Part shown: positions 1 to 6,149 of the stretch, one piece after another
Layout of the letters: each line of letters begins with the position of its first letter
Numbering within the stretch: position 1 is the stretch's first letter
Source: an uncultured Collinsella sp.
Lineage (GTDB): Bacteria; Actinomycetota; Coriobacteriia; Coriobacteriales; Coriobacteriaceae
Reading direction: 5' to 3'
Length of the DNA stretch: 6,716 bases
NCBI GenBank assembly: GCA_900555765.1
Contig: USMA01000052.1
Span: 1 to 6,716 of the forward strand
Position numbers and translations under genes: made by a program
Notes under the pieces: generated by a model
What the model saw: the letters and a program-made list of their open reading frames with translations, nothing else
What the model was told of the DNA's origin: nothing
The model's database searches: none

Positions 1-67
1 AAGAGCTCCTATCGCTCCACCGTGAGAATGCGCTCACCAGCACGCAGCACGCAAATAAGCTACTTCT

Positions 68-1102
68 CTACCAGATTCCCAGCACGTGCTGCATCCCCAA
101 ACTCATGCACGCAATGCCAATCCAGCAGCAAAAGCCCAATGCGATGGGCTTGCCGCCCTTTTTGACCAGCTCGACGATATCGGTATTAAAACCAATAGCT
201 GCCATGGCCATCACAATAAAGAACTTCGACAGCTCCTTGATGGGCGCCGTAAAGGACGCGGGAAGCTGGAGCACCGTAGTGATCACGCTCGCCAGCACAA
301 AGAACAGCACGAACATGGGAAACGCGCGTTTAAGCGAGAACGTGCTCTTAGCGTCGCCGCCGGCCTTGCGCGCCAGATGCATCTGCCAGCATGCGAGAAC
401 CAACGTGATGGGAATAATGGCCAGCGTCCTGGTGAGCTTGACCACCGTGGCGCTCTCGAGCACATTGGCGCCGGGATGCATGCTGTCCCAGGCGCTCGCC
501 GCAGCCGTTACCGATGAGGTGTCGTTGATGGCGGTGCCGGCAAACAGGCCAAAGCCCTCGTTGGTCAGCCCGAGCATGCCGCCGAGCGTCGGAAACACGA
601 GCGCCGCGATAACGTTAAACAGGAAGATGACCGAAATAGTCTGGGCAATCTCGCGATCGTCGGCATCGATGACGGGTGCGGTCGCGGCGATGGCAGAACC
701 GCCGCAAATCGACGAACCCACACCTACAAGCGTCGCGATCTTGCCCGGTACGTTCATAACGCGGCAGAGCACAAAGGCGATGACAAGCGAGGTCGAGATC
801 GTCGCCACGATAATCGGCAGCGACTGGGCGCCCTTGGACAGAATCTGGGAGAGATTCATGCCAAAGCCAAGCAGGATAACCGCGGACTGCAAGACTTTTT
901 TGGACGTATAGGTGACGCCGGCGGTGAGCTGTTCGCGACGATTCTTGGGAAAGACGAGCGCCAGGACCATGCCAAAGAGGATGGCAAATACCGGACCGCC
1001 GACCTCCTCAATTTGTTTGCCGAGCAACGTCGCGGGAATGGCGATGATCAGGCAGAACAAGACGCCTTTCCAGCGCTCGCGTACGATATTTGCCAGTTGC
1101 AT
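68..1102 (-). CDS. YeiH-family (UPF0324) integral membrane protein, putative sulfate exporter family
   Basis: This 344-residue polytopic membrane protein matches the YeiH/UPF0324 family (Pfam Cons_hypoth698) in length and motifs. Hydrophobic segments run through the whole chain, from about residues 14-28, 36-51 and 70-85 to 262-280, 293-305 and 318-343. The family signatures are visible: the glycine/serine-rich stretch GVGSSICGGSAIAA (127-140) and GTAINDTSSV (189-198), between membrane segments. The start is well supported: an AAGGA ribosome site lies at 1110-1114 (minus strand), 7 nt before the ATG. The gene ends with TAG. Family members are usually annotated as putative sulfate exporters, but the substrate is poorly established, so transport of an anion or sulfur compound across the cytoplasmic membrane is only a family-level inference. 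It is divergent from the GntR regulator at 1266, the likely controller; in Enterobacteria yeiH is paired with a LysR regulator instead. The gene looks intact. Confidence 0.88.
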   Translation of the reverse strand: MQLANIVRERWKGVLFCLIIAIPATLLGKQIEEVGGPVFAILFGMVLALVFPKNRREQLTAGVTYTSKKVLQSAVILLGFGMNLSQILSKGAQSLPIIVATISTSLVIAFVLCRVMNVPGKIATLVGVGSSICGGSAIAATAPVIDADDREIAQTISVIFLFNVIAALVFPTLGGMLGLTNEGFGLFAGTAINDTSSVTAAASAWDSMHPGANVLESATVVKLTRTLAIIPITLVLACWQMHLARKAGGDAKSTFSLKRAFPMFVLFFVLASVITTVLQLPASFTAPIKELSKFFIVMAMAAIGFNTDIVELVKKGGKPIALGFCCWIGIACMSLGMQHVLGIW

Positions 1103-1265
1103 ATGGGATTCCTTCTTTCTATTTCACGTTTGCGACGGCTTATGATACGGCAACATTGAGCACAGCCTTGCGCAAACACAGACTAAGATGCCGCAATAGT
1201 TCTCAGGCAACAGCCGAATTACCCACCGCGGAGAGCTGATTCGCGGCATAATTAACAACTGACAT
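1103..1265. promoter_or_regulatory. Divergent promoter region between the YeiH gene and the GntR regulator
   Basis: This 163-bp gap must hold the promoters of both divergent genes. A possible -10 for the membrane-protein gene is TATCAT on the minus strand (1142-1147), without a convincing -35. Two weak inverted repeats are present: GTTTGCG (1128-1134) with CGCAAAC (1171-1177), and ATGCCGC (1188-1194) with GCGGCAT (1243-1249). An 8-bp palindrome, TTGCGCAA, lies at 1168-1175. Any of these could be the GntR operator, but 7-bp matches this far apart can occur by chance. No open frame in the gap looks coding. Confidence 0.4.
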
Positions 1266-1997
1266 ATGAGTTTGATAGAACAGTTGCGAGGCGCTATGGA
1301 AGAATCGATGTACGTCGGCGAGCAGGAAACGAGCCTACAGGACCAGTCCTACCACACCATTCGACGCAAAATCGTCTACCTGGACTACAAGCCGGGCGAA
1401 AAGCTGGGCGTCAAGCAACTTTGTGACGACCTGGATATGGGGCGCACCCCTGTGCGCGAGGCACTGGTGCGTCTGGCGCAAGAGGGCCTGGTGCGCACCG
1501 TGCCCCAGAGCGGCACCTACGTCTCACCCATCAACCTCACCCTTGCCGAGAGTGCCTGTTACATCCGCGAGCATCTGGAAAAGCAGGTGATTGTGGAGTG
1601 CTGTGCGCGAGCCACGTCGGCCGGCATCGAGCAGCTCGACCGCGCCATCGCGCTGCAGGAAAAAGCCATGGCCGAAGAGGATCGCATCGGCTTCTTTTTG
1701 AGCGACAACCTCATGCATCACATGATTTTTAGCATCGCATGCCGCAGCACCGTGTGGTCGTGGCTCGAAGAGACCAATGCCGACCTGGAGCGCTTCCGCT
1801 GGCTGCGCGCCGCCACGCAGGTTCTCGACAATCAGGACATTGTGAACGAGCACAAGCAGATTCGCCGTGCCATCGCCGGTCGCGACCCCATCGAAGCGAG
1901 CTTTTTGGTCAGCAAGCACCTGCACATGATGTTCCGCAACCAGACCGAGGTTCTGGACCAGTTCCCCGAGTACTTCGAGACCAGCAAGCTCCGCTAA
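1266..1997 (+). CDS. GntR-family transcriptional regulator, FadR subfamily with FCD ligand domain
   Basis: This is a 243-residue DNA-binding regulator. Residues ~25-90 form the GntR winged helix; the recognition region is LGVKQLCDDLDMGRTPVREA (47-66), and the wing is VPQSGTYVSP (79-88). Residues ~95-225 are an all-helical FCD domain. The usual metal-binding positions appear to be kept: D147 and H151 (DNLMHH), H196 (NEHKQI) and H218 (SKHLH), so it probably senses a small carboxylate or similar metabolite through a bound metal. It is transcribed away from the YeiH gene, the natural target. The start is uncertain: the ATG at 1266 has no visible Shine-Dalgarno, while in-frame ATGs at 1296 (GAGG at 1288-1291) and 1308 (GGAAG at 1298-1302) have weak ones. 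All options keep the full DNA-binding domain. The TAA stop is shared with the start of the 45-bp repeat. The ligand is unknown. Confidence 0.88.
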   Translation: MSLIEQLRGAMEESMYVGEQETSLQDQSYHTIRRKIVYLDYKPGEKLGVKQLCDDLDMGRTPVREALVRLAQEGLVRTVPQSGTYVSPINLTLAESACYIREHLEKQVIVECCARATSAGIEQLDRAIALQEKAMAEEDRIGFFLSDNLMHHMIFSIACRSTVWSWLEETNADLERFRWLRAATQVLDNQDIVNEHKQIRRAIAGRDPIEASFLVSKHLHMMFRNQTEVLDQFPEYFETSKLR

Positions 1998-2040
1998 CCT
2001 GCCAAAAAGGGACAGGTTTATTTTGGCAGGTTTTATCTGG
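1996..2040. repeat. 45-bp interspersed repeat, copy A, hairpin-forming
   Basis: This sequence recurs in inverted orientation at 4179-4223 with 44 of 45 bases identical. Its core is a hairpin: CCTGCCAAAA (1998-2007), a 13-nt loop containing GGGACAGG, and TTTTGGCAGG (2021-2030), a perfect 10-bp stem. A tail, TTTTATCTGG, follows outside the stem (2031-2040). The copy starts on the last two bases of the GntR gene's TAA stop, so the element abuts the gene exactly. The hairpin followed by TTTT could also serve as a terminator for that gene. It looks like a REP-type element or a small non-autonomous mobile element; no transposase is in the window. Confidence 0.85.
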
Positions 2041-2051
2041 TCAAATGCAAC

Positions 2052-2086
2052 AAGGCCCGGCTCCGTCAAATGCGGAGCCGGGCCTT
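2052..2086. terminator. Bidirectional terminator between GntR regulator and glmS
   Basis: A perfect 14-bp GC-rich stem, AAGGCCCGGCTCCG (2052-2065) with its complement (2073-2086), encloses a 7-nt loop. It lies between convergent genes, 25 bp beyond the glmS stop. The run of T after the stem is poor in both directions (the outer base pairs are AA/TT), but stem strength and position make a shared intrinsic terminator the best reading. Confidence 0.8.
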
Positions 2087-2110
2087 AGTTGTTAGAACGA
2101 CGGAACTCGA

Positions 2111-3958
2111 TTATTCGACCGTGACGCTTTTCGCCAGGTTGCGGGGCTGGTCGACGTCGCAGCCGCGCAGGATGGCGACCTCGCGGGCGAGCAGCTGCAG
2201 CGGGACGCTCGCCGTGATGGGGCTGAACACGTCGCGGACTGCTGGCACACGGATGATGCAGTCAGCGATCTTGTTGATCTCCTCGTCGCCCTCGGTGGCA
2301 ACGACGATGACCTTGGCGCCGCGCGCCTTGCACTCCATAAGGTTCGACACGGTCTTGTCGTAGGTGGCACTCTTGGTGGCCACGGCGATGACAGGGAAGC
2401 CCGGGTCGATCAGGGCAATAGGGCCGTGCTTCATCTCACCGGCGGCATATGCCTCGGCGTGCAGGTAGCTGACCTCTTTGAGCTTAAGCGCACCCTCGTA
2501 GGAAATAGCGGCACCCATGCCACGGCCCACGAACAGCGCCGACTGCGCGTCCTTGCACAGCAGGGCGGCCTCATGAACGGCCTCGGTTTGGGTATCCAAA
2601 ATCCACTGGATCTGCTCGGCCGTATCGGAAAGCTCACGGAACAGCATGCGCGCCTGCTTGGTGGTCAGACGGTACTTGACCTGCGCCAGCAGCAGGGCCA
2701 AAAGCGTAAGGCTCACAACCTGGCCGATGAAGCTCTTGGTCGAGGCGACCGCGATCTCCTTGTTGGCCTTGGTGTAGATGACGCCGTCGCTCTCACGCGC
2801 CACGGGGCTGCCCACCACGTTGGTGATGCCGAAGACCTTGGCACCCTTGATGCGCGCATCGCGAATGGCGGCAAGGGTATCGGCCGTCTCGCCCGACTGG
2901 GATACGGCAACGACAAGCGTCGTCGGCGTAATGATGGGGTTGCGATAACGGAACTCGCTGGCCGCCTCCACCTCGGTGGGGATGCGAGCCCAGCCCTCAA
3001 TGAGATTCTTGGCAATGAGGCCAGCGTGATAGCTGGTTCCGCAAGCGATCACGTAGACGCGGTCGATGTCGTTGAGTTCCTCGAGGGAAAGGCCCAGCTC
3101 GTCGATGTCGAGCTCGCCGGCCGGCGTCATACGACCGACCAGCGTATCGCGCACGACGCGCGGCTGCTCGTGGATTTCCTTGAGCATAAAGTCGGGATAA
3201 CCGCCCTTTTCTGCCATGTCCAGGTCCCAGTCGATGTGGGTGACCTTGGGTTCAATCGCGTTGCCGGCCTCGTCGGTGTACTCGACGCCTGCGGGCGTGA
3301 GCTTGGCAAACTGACCGTCCTCGAGCACCACGACATCGCGGGTGGCGTCGATGAGCGCGATGACATCGGAGGCGACATAGGCGCCGGTCTCGCCCGCGCC
3401 GACCACGATCGGGGAATCCTTGCGGGCCACGGCGATCACGCCGGGCTCGTCAGCGCACACGGCGGCCAGACCATAGGCACCGACCACGTGGGTGCAAGCC
3501 TCGCGCACGGAGGCCATCAGGTCGTGCGTCTCGGCATAAGCCTCTTCGATCAGATGCGCGAAGACCTCGGTATCGGTCTCGCTCTTAAAGTGGTGGCCGC
3601 GGCCCTCCAGCTCTTCGCGCAGCTCGGCGAAGTTCTCGATGATGCCGTTGTGGACGATGGCGATGCGACCGTCGCAGCTGGTGTGGGGGTGAGCGTTAAC
3701 GACCGAGGGCTTGCCGTGGGTGGCCCAACGGGTGTGGCCGATACCGCAGGTAGCGTCGCTGTCAATGTTGGAAAGCTCGCTCTCCAAGCCCGCGACCTTG
3801 CCCACGCGGCGGATGACATCGAGGTGCGCCGCGGCGCCCTCGCCCACCTCGAGCGCGACGCCCGAGGAGTCATAGCCGCGATACTCCATACGCTTGAGGC
3901 CCGTAACCAGGATGTTCTTTGCAATATCAGAGCCGGTGTAGCCGACGATTCCGCACAT
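2111..3958 (-). CDS. glmS: Glutamine--fructose-6-phosphate aminotransferase (isomerizing)
   Basis: GlmS makes glucosamine-6-phosphate from fructose-6-phosphate and glutamine in the cytoplasm, the committed step to UDP-GlcNAc and peptidoglycan. The 615 residues match the family length (E. coli 609). The N-terminal class II glutaminase domain (~1-225) starts MCGIVG, with Cys2 as the nucleophile after Met removal, and carries RGYDSSG (27-33), GHTRWATHG (74-82), HNGIIEN (103-109) and SETDTE (126-131). Two SIS isomerase domains follow, with ACGTSYHAG (305-313), SQSGETADT (353-361), TKSF (407-410), and the catalytic stretch EGALKLKE (488-495) and KHGP (510-513). The C-terminal lysine (K610, in RNLAKSVTVE) corresponds to the E. 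coli Schiff-base lysine. The ribosome site AAGGGA lies at 3967-3972, 8 nt before the ATG. The gene is single, with convergent and divergent neighbours. I see no glmS ribozyme upstream; an operator-like repeat cluster at 4057-4093 suggests protein-based control. Confidence 0.98.
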   Translation of the reverse strand: MCGIVGYTGSDIAKNILVTGLKRMEYRGYDSSGVALEVGEGAAAHLDVIRRVGKVAGLESELSNIDSDATCGIGHTRWATHGKPSVVNAHPHTSCDGRIAIVHNGIIENFAELREELEGRGHHFKSETDTEVFAHLIEEAYAETHDLMASVREACTHVVGAYGLAAVCADEPGVIAVARKDSPIVVGAGETGAYVASDVIALIDATRDVVVLEDGQFAKLTPAGVEYTDEAGNAIEPKVTHIDWDLDMAEKGGYPDFMLKEIHEQPRVVRDTLVGRMTPAGELDIDELGLSLEELNDIDRVYVIACGTSYHAGLIAKNLIEGWARIPTEVEAASEFRYRNPIITPTTLVVAVSQSGETADTLAAIRDARIKGAKVFGITNVVGSPVARESDGVIYTKANKEIAVASTKSFIGQVVSLTLLALLLAQVKYRLTTKQARMLFRELSDTAEQIQWILDTQTEAVHEAALLCKDAQSALFVGRGMGAAISYEGALKLKEVSYLHAEAYAAGEMKHGPIALIDPGFPVIAVATKSATYDKTVSNLMECKARGAKVIVVATEGDEEINKIADCIIRVPAVRDVFSPITASVPLQLLAREVAILRGCDVDQPRNLAKSVTVE

Positions 3959-4017
3959 AAGATAAATCCCTTCGTTCGCGTGACTGCAAGACGTCCACGC
4001 ACAAGGGGCGCTGAGAC

Positions 4018-4038
4018 GTATAACGTTCGAGTATTGTA
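4018..4038 (-). promoter_or_regulatory. Candidate -10 elements of the glmS promoter
   Basis: On the minus strand two -10-like hexamers precede glmS: TACAAT (4033-4038) and TTATAC (4018-4023). TACAAT would place its -35 near 4056-4061, where only a poor match is seen and where the operator-like cluster begins, which suits repression at this promoter. TTATAC has TTGCGT (4042-4047) upstream with an 18-nt spacer. The sequence alone does not decide between them. Confidence 0.35.
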
Positions 4039-4056
4039 CTCACGCAAACGCAAGCT

Positions 4057-4093
4057 GATATACCAGAAGTGGTATCTCAACTTAGATACCACT
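4057..4093. promoter_or_regulatory. Operator-like cluster of three TGGTAT half-sites upstream of glmS
   Basis: Three copies of one half-site alternate in orientation. GATATACCA (4057-4065) faces TGGTATCTC (4070-4078), giving a perfect ATACCA-GAAG-TGGTAT palindrome (4060-4075). The second copy also pairs with a third: AGTGGTATCT (4068-4077) and AGATACCACT (4084-4093) form a perfect 10-bp inverted repeat with a 6-nt spacer. The middle half-site is therefore shared by two palindromes. The half-site resembles those of GntR/HutC-family amino-sugar regulators (DasR/NagR-type sites built on AGTGGTCT or TGGTAT). Control of glmS by such a regulator is inference. It lies ~100 bp from the glmS start and ~180 bp from the LacI-family start. 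Confidence 0.6.
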
Positions 4094-4120
4094 CGATGCA
4101 CACACGTCCAGCCGGTCCAA

Positions 4121-4157
4121 ACCACCACAAAGGTGCCTGCCCCCCCCTCGTGGTGGT
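4121..4157. repeat. Hairpin element sharing the loop core of the 45-bp repeat
   Basis: Perfect 8-bp arms ACCACCAC (4121-4128) and GTGGTGGT (4150-4157) enclose a 21-nt loop with GGTGCCTG followed by a run of eight C (4140-4147). The loop core CCTGCCCC resembles CCTGTCCC in the loop of the neighbouring repeat copy at 4179-4223, in the same orientation, although the stems differ completely. This suggests a second member of one family of hairpin elements. Only one copy is in the window, so its repetitive nature is inferred. Confidence 0.55.
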
Positions 4158-4178
4158 CGCGCTGGCAACGGCGTTTCC

Positions 4179-4223
4179 CCAGATAAAACCTGCCAAAATA
4201 AACCTGTCCCTTTTTGGTAGGTT
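4179..4223. repeat. 45-bp interspersed repeat, copy B (inverted relative to copy A)
   Basis: This is the inverted copy of 1996-2040, with one difference (T at 4218). The stem is CCTGCCAAAA (4189-4198) with TTTTGGTAGG (4212-4221); the single change makes a G-U wobble in plus-strand RNA, so the hairpin is kept. The copy ends 6 nt before the extended -10 of the LacI-family gene and therefore supplies the -35 region of that promoter. With copy A it frames glmS and its upstream region as a 2138-bp segment between inverted repeats. Confidence 0.85.
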
Positions 4224-4228
4224 TGGGA

Positions 4229-4237
4229 TGCTACAAT
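4229..4237 (+). promoter_or_regulatory. Extended -10 promoter of the LacI-family regulator
   Basis: TG-C-TACAAT (4229-4237) is a good extended -10 element, 35 bp before the start codon. No good -35 is seen at the right distance: that position falls inside repeat copy B (around 4209-4214, a T-rich stretch). Confidence 0.55.
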
Positions 4238-4272
4238 CTGGCTTGTACTTGAAACGCATCAAAGGGGCCACT

Positions 4273-5385
4273 ATGGCAAAGGTTAAAATCAGCGACGTCG
4301 CGCGCGAGGCCGGGGTTTCGCTGGGCACGGTTTCCAACGCGCTCAACCACCCCGAAAAGCTGCGCCCCGAGACCCTCAAGCTCATTAACGAAACCATCAA
4401 TCGCCTGGGCTACCTACCCAACCAAAGCGCCCGTCAGCTCGCGGGCGGCGCCACCAAGTCCTTTGGCCTAGTGCTCCCCCGTCTCGATCACGGCTTTTCG
4501 CTCCAAATCGCCAGCGGCGCCCACAACGAGGCCCGCAAGCACGGCTACGACCTGCTCATCGCCAACGCCGATAACGACGATATTCTCGAGGACCATTACC
4601 TGCGCTACTTTATGGGCACCCAGATGTCCGGCGTCATGGTTCAGCCCATGGCGTCCCCCGACTGGCACCCCGCCATGACTAAAATGCCCGTGCCGATCGT
4701 CCATCTGGACATCCACTGTTCCGAGCCCGGCTACTACGTAGCGGCCGACAACGAGGCCCAGGGTCGCATCATTGCCGAGCTCGCCCTCGCCCGCGGCGCG
4801 CACCATATCCCCGTTGTGGGTCGAGCAGCATTTATGCAGCTCACCCTACGCGTCCTTGGCATTCACAAGGCCCTCGCCCTGCATCCCGATATCAAAATTG
4901 AGGTCATTGACGCCGGAGAGTGGAATACCGCAGCCGACGGCTACAGCATTGGCGCTCAGATCGCCGGGCGCCCTGCCGACGAACGCCCCGATTTTGTCGT
5001 CGGTCTGACCGACGTACTGGCCTCGGGCGTCATCTCGGCGCTGGTCGACAAGGGTATCTCTGTCCCCGGGCAAGTACGCGTAGCAGGTTGCGATGGCAAC
5101 CCACTCGCTTGGAGCGGATCGGTCCCGCTCACTACGGTAGCGCCCCCGGGCTACGAGATTGGCCGCAAGGGCGTTCAATTGCTCATGGAGCAAATCGAGA
5201 ATAAGGCCCCGGCAAAGACCAAGCACGTCCGCATCGGCTCTGCCGCGCGCACCGTCACCGCGGTCACGGCCATCGAGGACATCAACCGCCAAGAACTCGT
5301 GCGGCCGTTCCTGCTGGAACGCGCCAGCACCCAGGCAAGCAGCCAGACCGACGCCACGGCCATCAACCTCGGTGCGTATCTATAG
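4273..5385 (+). CDS. LacI-family transcriptional regulator
   Basis: This is a 370-residue LacI/GalR-type regulator. The start at 4273 is preferred over an upstream in-frame ATG at 4069 because the family begins right at the helix-turn-helix, AAAGGGG (4261-4267) is a ribosome site 5 nt upstream, and the 68 extra codons would run through the repeat and promoter. The HTH is KISDVAREAGVSLGTVSNAL (5-24), with hinge helix LPNQSARQLA (48-57). Residues ~63-335 form a periplasmic-binding-protein-like sugar-sensing domain with FGLVLP (64-69), AADNEAQGR (157-165), GLTDVLASGV (244-253) and PLTTVAPPGYEIG (285-297). A ~30-residue polar tail follows the usual end of the fold. The effector is probably a sugar or related metabolite but cannot be named. 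It stands alone, convergent with the HAD gene, so its targets are probably elsewhere or it is autoregulated. Confidence 0.93.
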   Translation: MAKVKISDVAREAGVSLGTVSNALNHPEKLRPETLKLINETINRLGYLPNQSARQLAGGATKSFGLVLPRLDHGFSLQIASGAHNEARKHGYDLLIANADNDDILEDHYLRYFMGTQMSGVMVQPMASPDWHPAMTKMPVPIVHLDIHCSEPGYYVAADNEAQGRIIAELALARGAHHIPVVGRAAFMQLTLRVLGIHKALALHPDIKIEVIDAGEWNTAADGYSIGAQIAGRPADERPDFVVGLTDVLASGVISALVDKGISVPGQVRVAGCDGNPLAWSGSVPLTTVAPPGYEIGRKGVQLLMEQIENKAPAKTKHVRIGSAARTVTAVTAIEDINRQELVRPFLLERASTQASSQTDATAINLGAYL

Positions 5386-5410
5386 CACGCTCGCAAGTAT
5401 GCTAAGTCGC

Positions 5411-5460
5411 CGCTTAAGCAAAAGGGGCCCGACCATTGCCGGGCCCCTTTTGCTTAAGCG
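5411..5460. terminator. Strong bidirectional terminator (21-bp perfect stem)
   Basis: Positions 5411-5431 and 5440-5460 are perfect reverse complements around an 8-nt loop. The stem has a GGGGCCCG core with AAAA on the left and TTTT on the right, so transcripts from either side see a GC stem followed by a U run. It lies 25 bp after the LacI-family stop and 38 bp past the HAD stop, serving both convergent genes. Confidence 0.92.
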
Positions 5461-5498
5461 CAAATGTGAGCAATCGCTCGTTTCAACGCCGCAATTTT

Positions 5499-6149
5499 CT
5501 AACGCACGGCCTTGACCGCCGCCGTAAGGTCGAACAGCGTATCGAGCACGGCCTCGCAGCCATCCACCACGTCCTGCGGCAGCGGCACGATATCGGGGAC
5601 GGCAAAGACGTGGCAGCCGGCCGTAATGCCCGAGACGCAGCCGTTGCGCGAATCCTCGACCACGGCACATTCCTCGGGAGCAAAGCCCGCGCGCTCGCAG
5701 GCGAGCAGGTACATCTCGGGGTCAGGCTTGCCGTGTACGACGTCGCCGCCGCAGGTCACCGTCTCAAACTTGTCAAAGAGACCGAATGCTTTAAGGTTGC
5801 GCTCTGCGGTAACGTGGCGCGACGACGTCGCAAGGCCCACGTGATAGCCCGCCGCCAGTAGCTCGTCTAGGCACTCAGCGGCGCCGGCCTTAAGCTCCAG
5901 ATCGGTCTTGACCATCTCGTCGCGAATCTCCTTGTGGCGGGCATAGATCGCCTCGGCGGTCTCGCGGCTGCCGTAATGCTCCTCGAGACTGCCCTAGCCA
6001 TCGGGCAGCGTGCGGACGATAAACTGATGGATCAGCGCATCATCAATCGCGAGCCCCAGCTCGGCGGCGCCTGCCTTCCAGGCCTTAATCCCCAAACGCT
6101 CGGTATCGACCAGCGTTCCATCCATGTCAAAAATAACAGCCTTGATCAT
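5499..6149 (-). pseudogene. HAD-superfamily hydrolase (beta-phosphoglucomutase-like), interrupted by an in-frame stop
   Basis: Read from the ATG at 6149, the frame gives a 216-codon HAD subfamily IA protein with TAG at codon 52 (5994-5996). All catalytic motifs stay in one frame: motif I FDMDGTLVDT (7-16; D8 nucleophile, D10 acid/base), motif II ATSS (107-110), motif III lysine HGKPDP (139-144; K141) and motif IV VVEDSRNG (163-170). The stop falls in the helical cap domain (~17-80), just after RTLPDG. A GGGGGA ribosome site lies at 6155-6160. The next in-frame ATG (5915) would lose motif I and most of the cap, so a restart product should be inactive. The intact enzyme would act on a small phosphorylated sugar or similar metabolite in the cytoplasm. 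The lesion may be a real nonsense mutation or a consensus error: no frameshift is present and the rest is well preserved. Confidence 0.8.

Noticed and set aside
1..67. Possible terminator or gene end at the left edge
   Set aside because: Only a 5-bp inverted repeat (GTGAG 22-26 with CTCAC 33-37) and no U run was seen; too weak to call. I see nothing else in these bases.
105..911. Plus-strand open frames over the YeiH gene (86-517, 105-911, 912-1145)
   Set aside because: They are shadows of a recognised membrane-protein gene and lack ribosome sites or domain signatures.
3959..4060. glmS ribozyme/riboswitch in the glmS leader
   Set aside because: I could not find the conserved ribozyme core between the candidate promoter and the start codon. 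The leader is too short for the ~150-nt ribozyme if the TACAAT or TTATAC -10 is used. A covariance-model search would settle it.
2426..4186. A 586-codon open frame on the plus strand, antisense to glmS
   Set aside because: It is the mirror of a GC-rich conserved gene; its translation shows no known domain, and it runs on through the non-coding operator and hairpin region. glmS is certain.
4069..4272. N-terminal extension of the LacI-family gene to the upstream ATG
   Set aside because: The extra 68 codons cover the operator-like repeat, both hairpin elements and the promoter. A ribosome site and the family's canonical N-terminus support 4273.
5994..5996. TAG read as an amino acid (stop-codon reassignment)
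   Set aside because: TAG ends three genes in this window at family-typical lengths, and no recoding element is evident.
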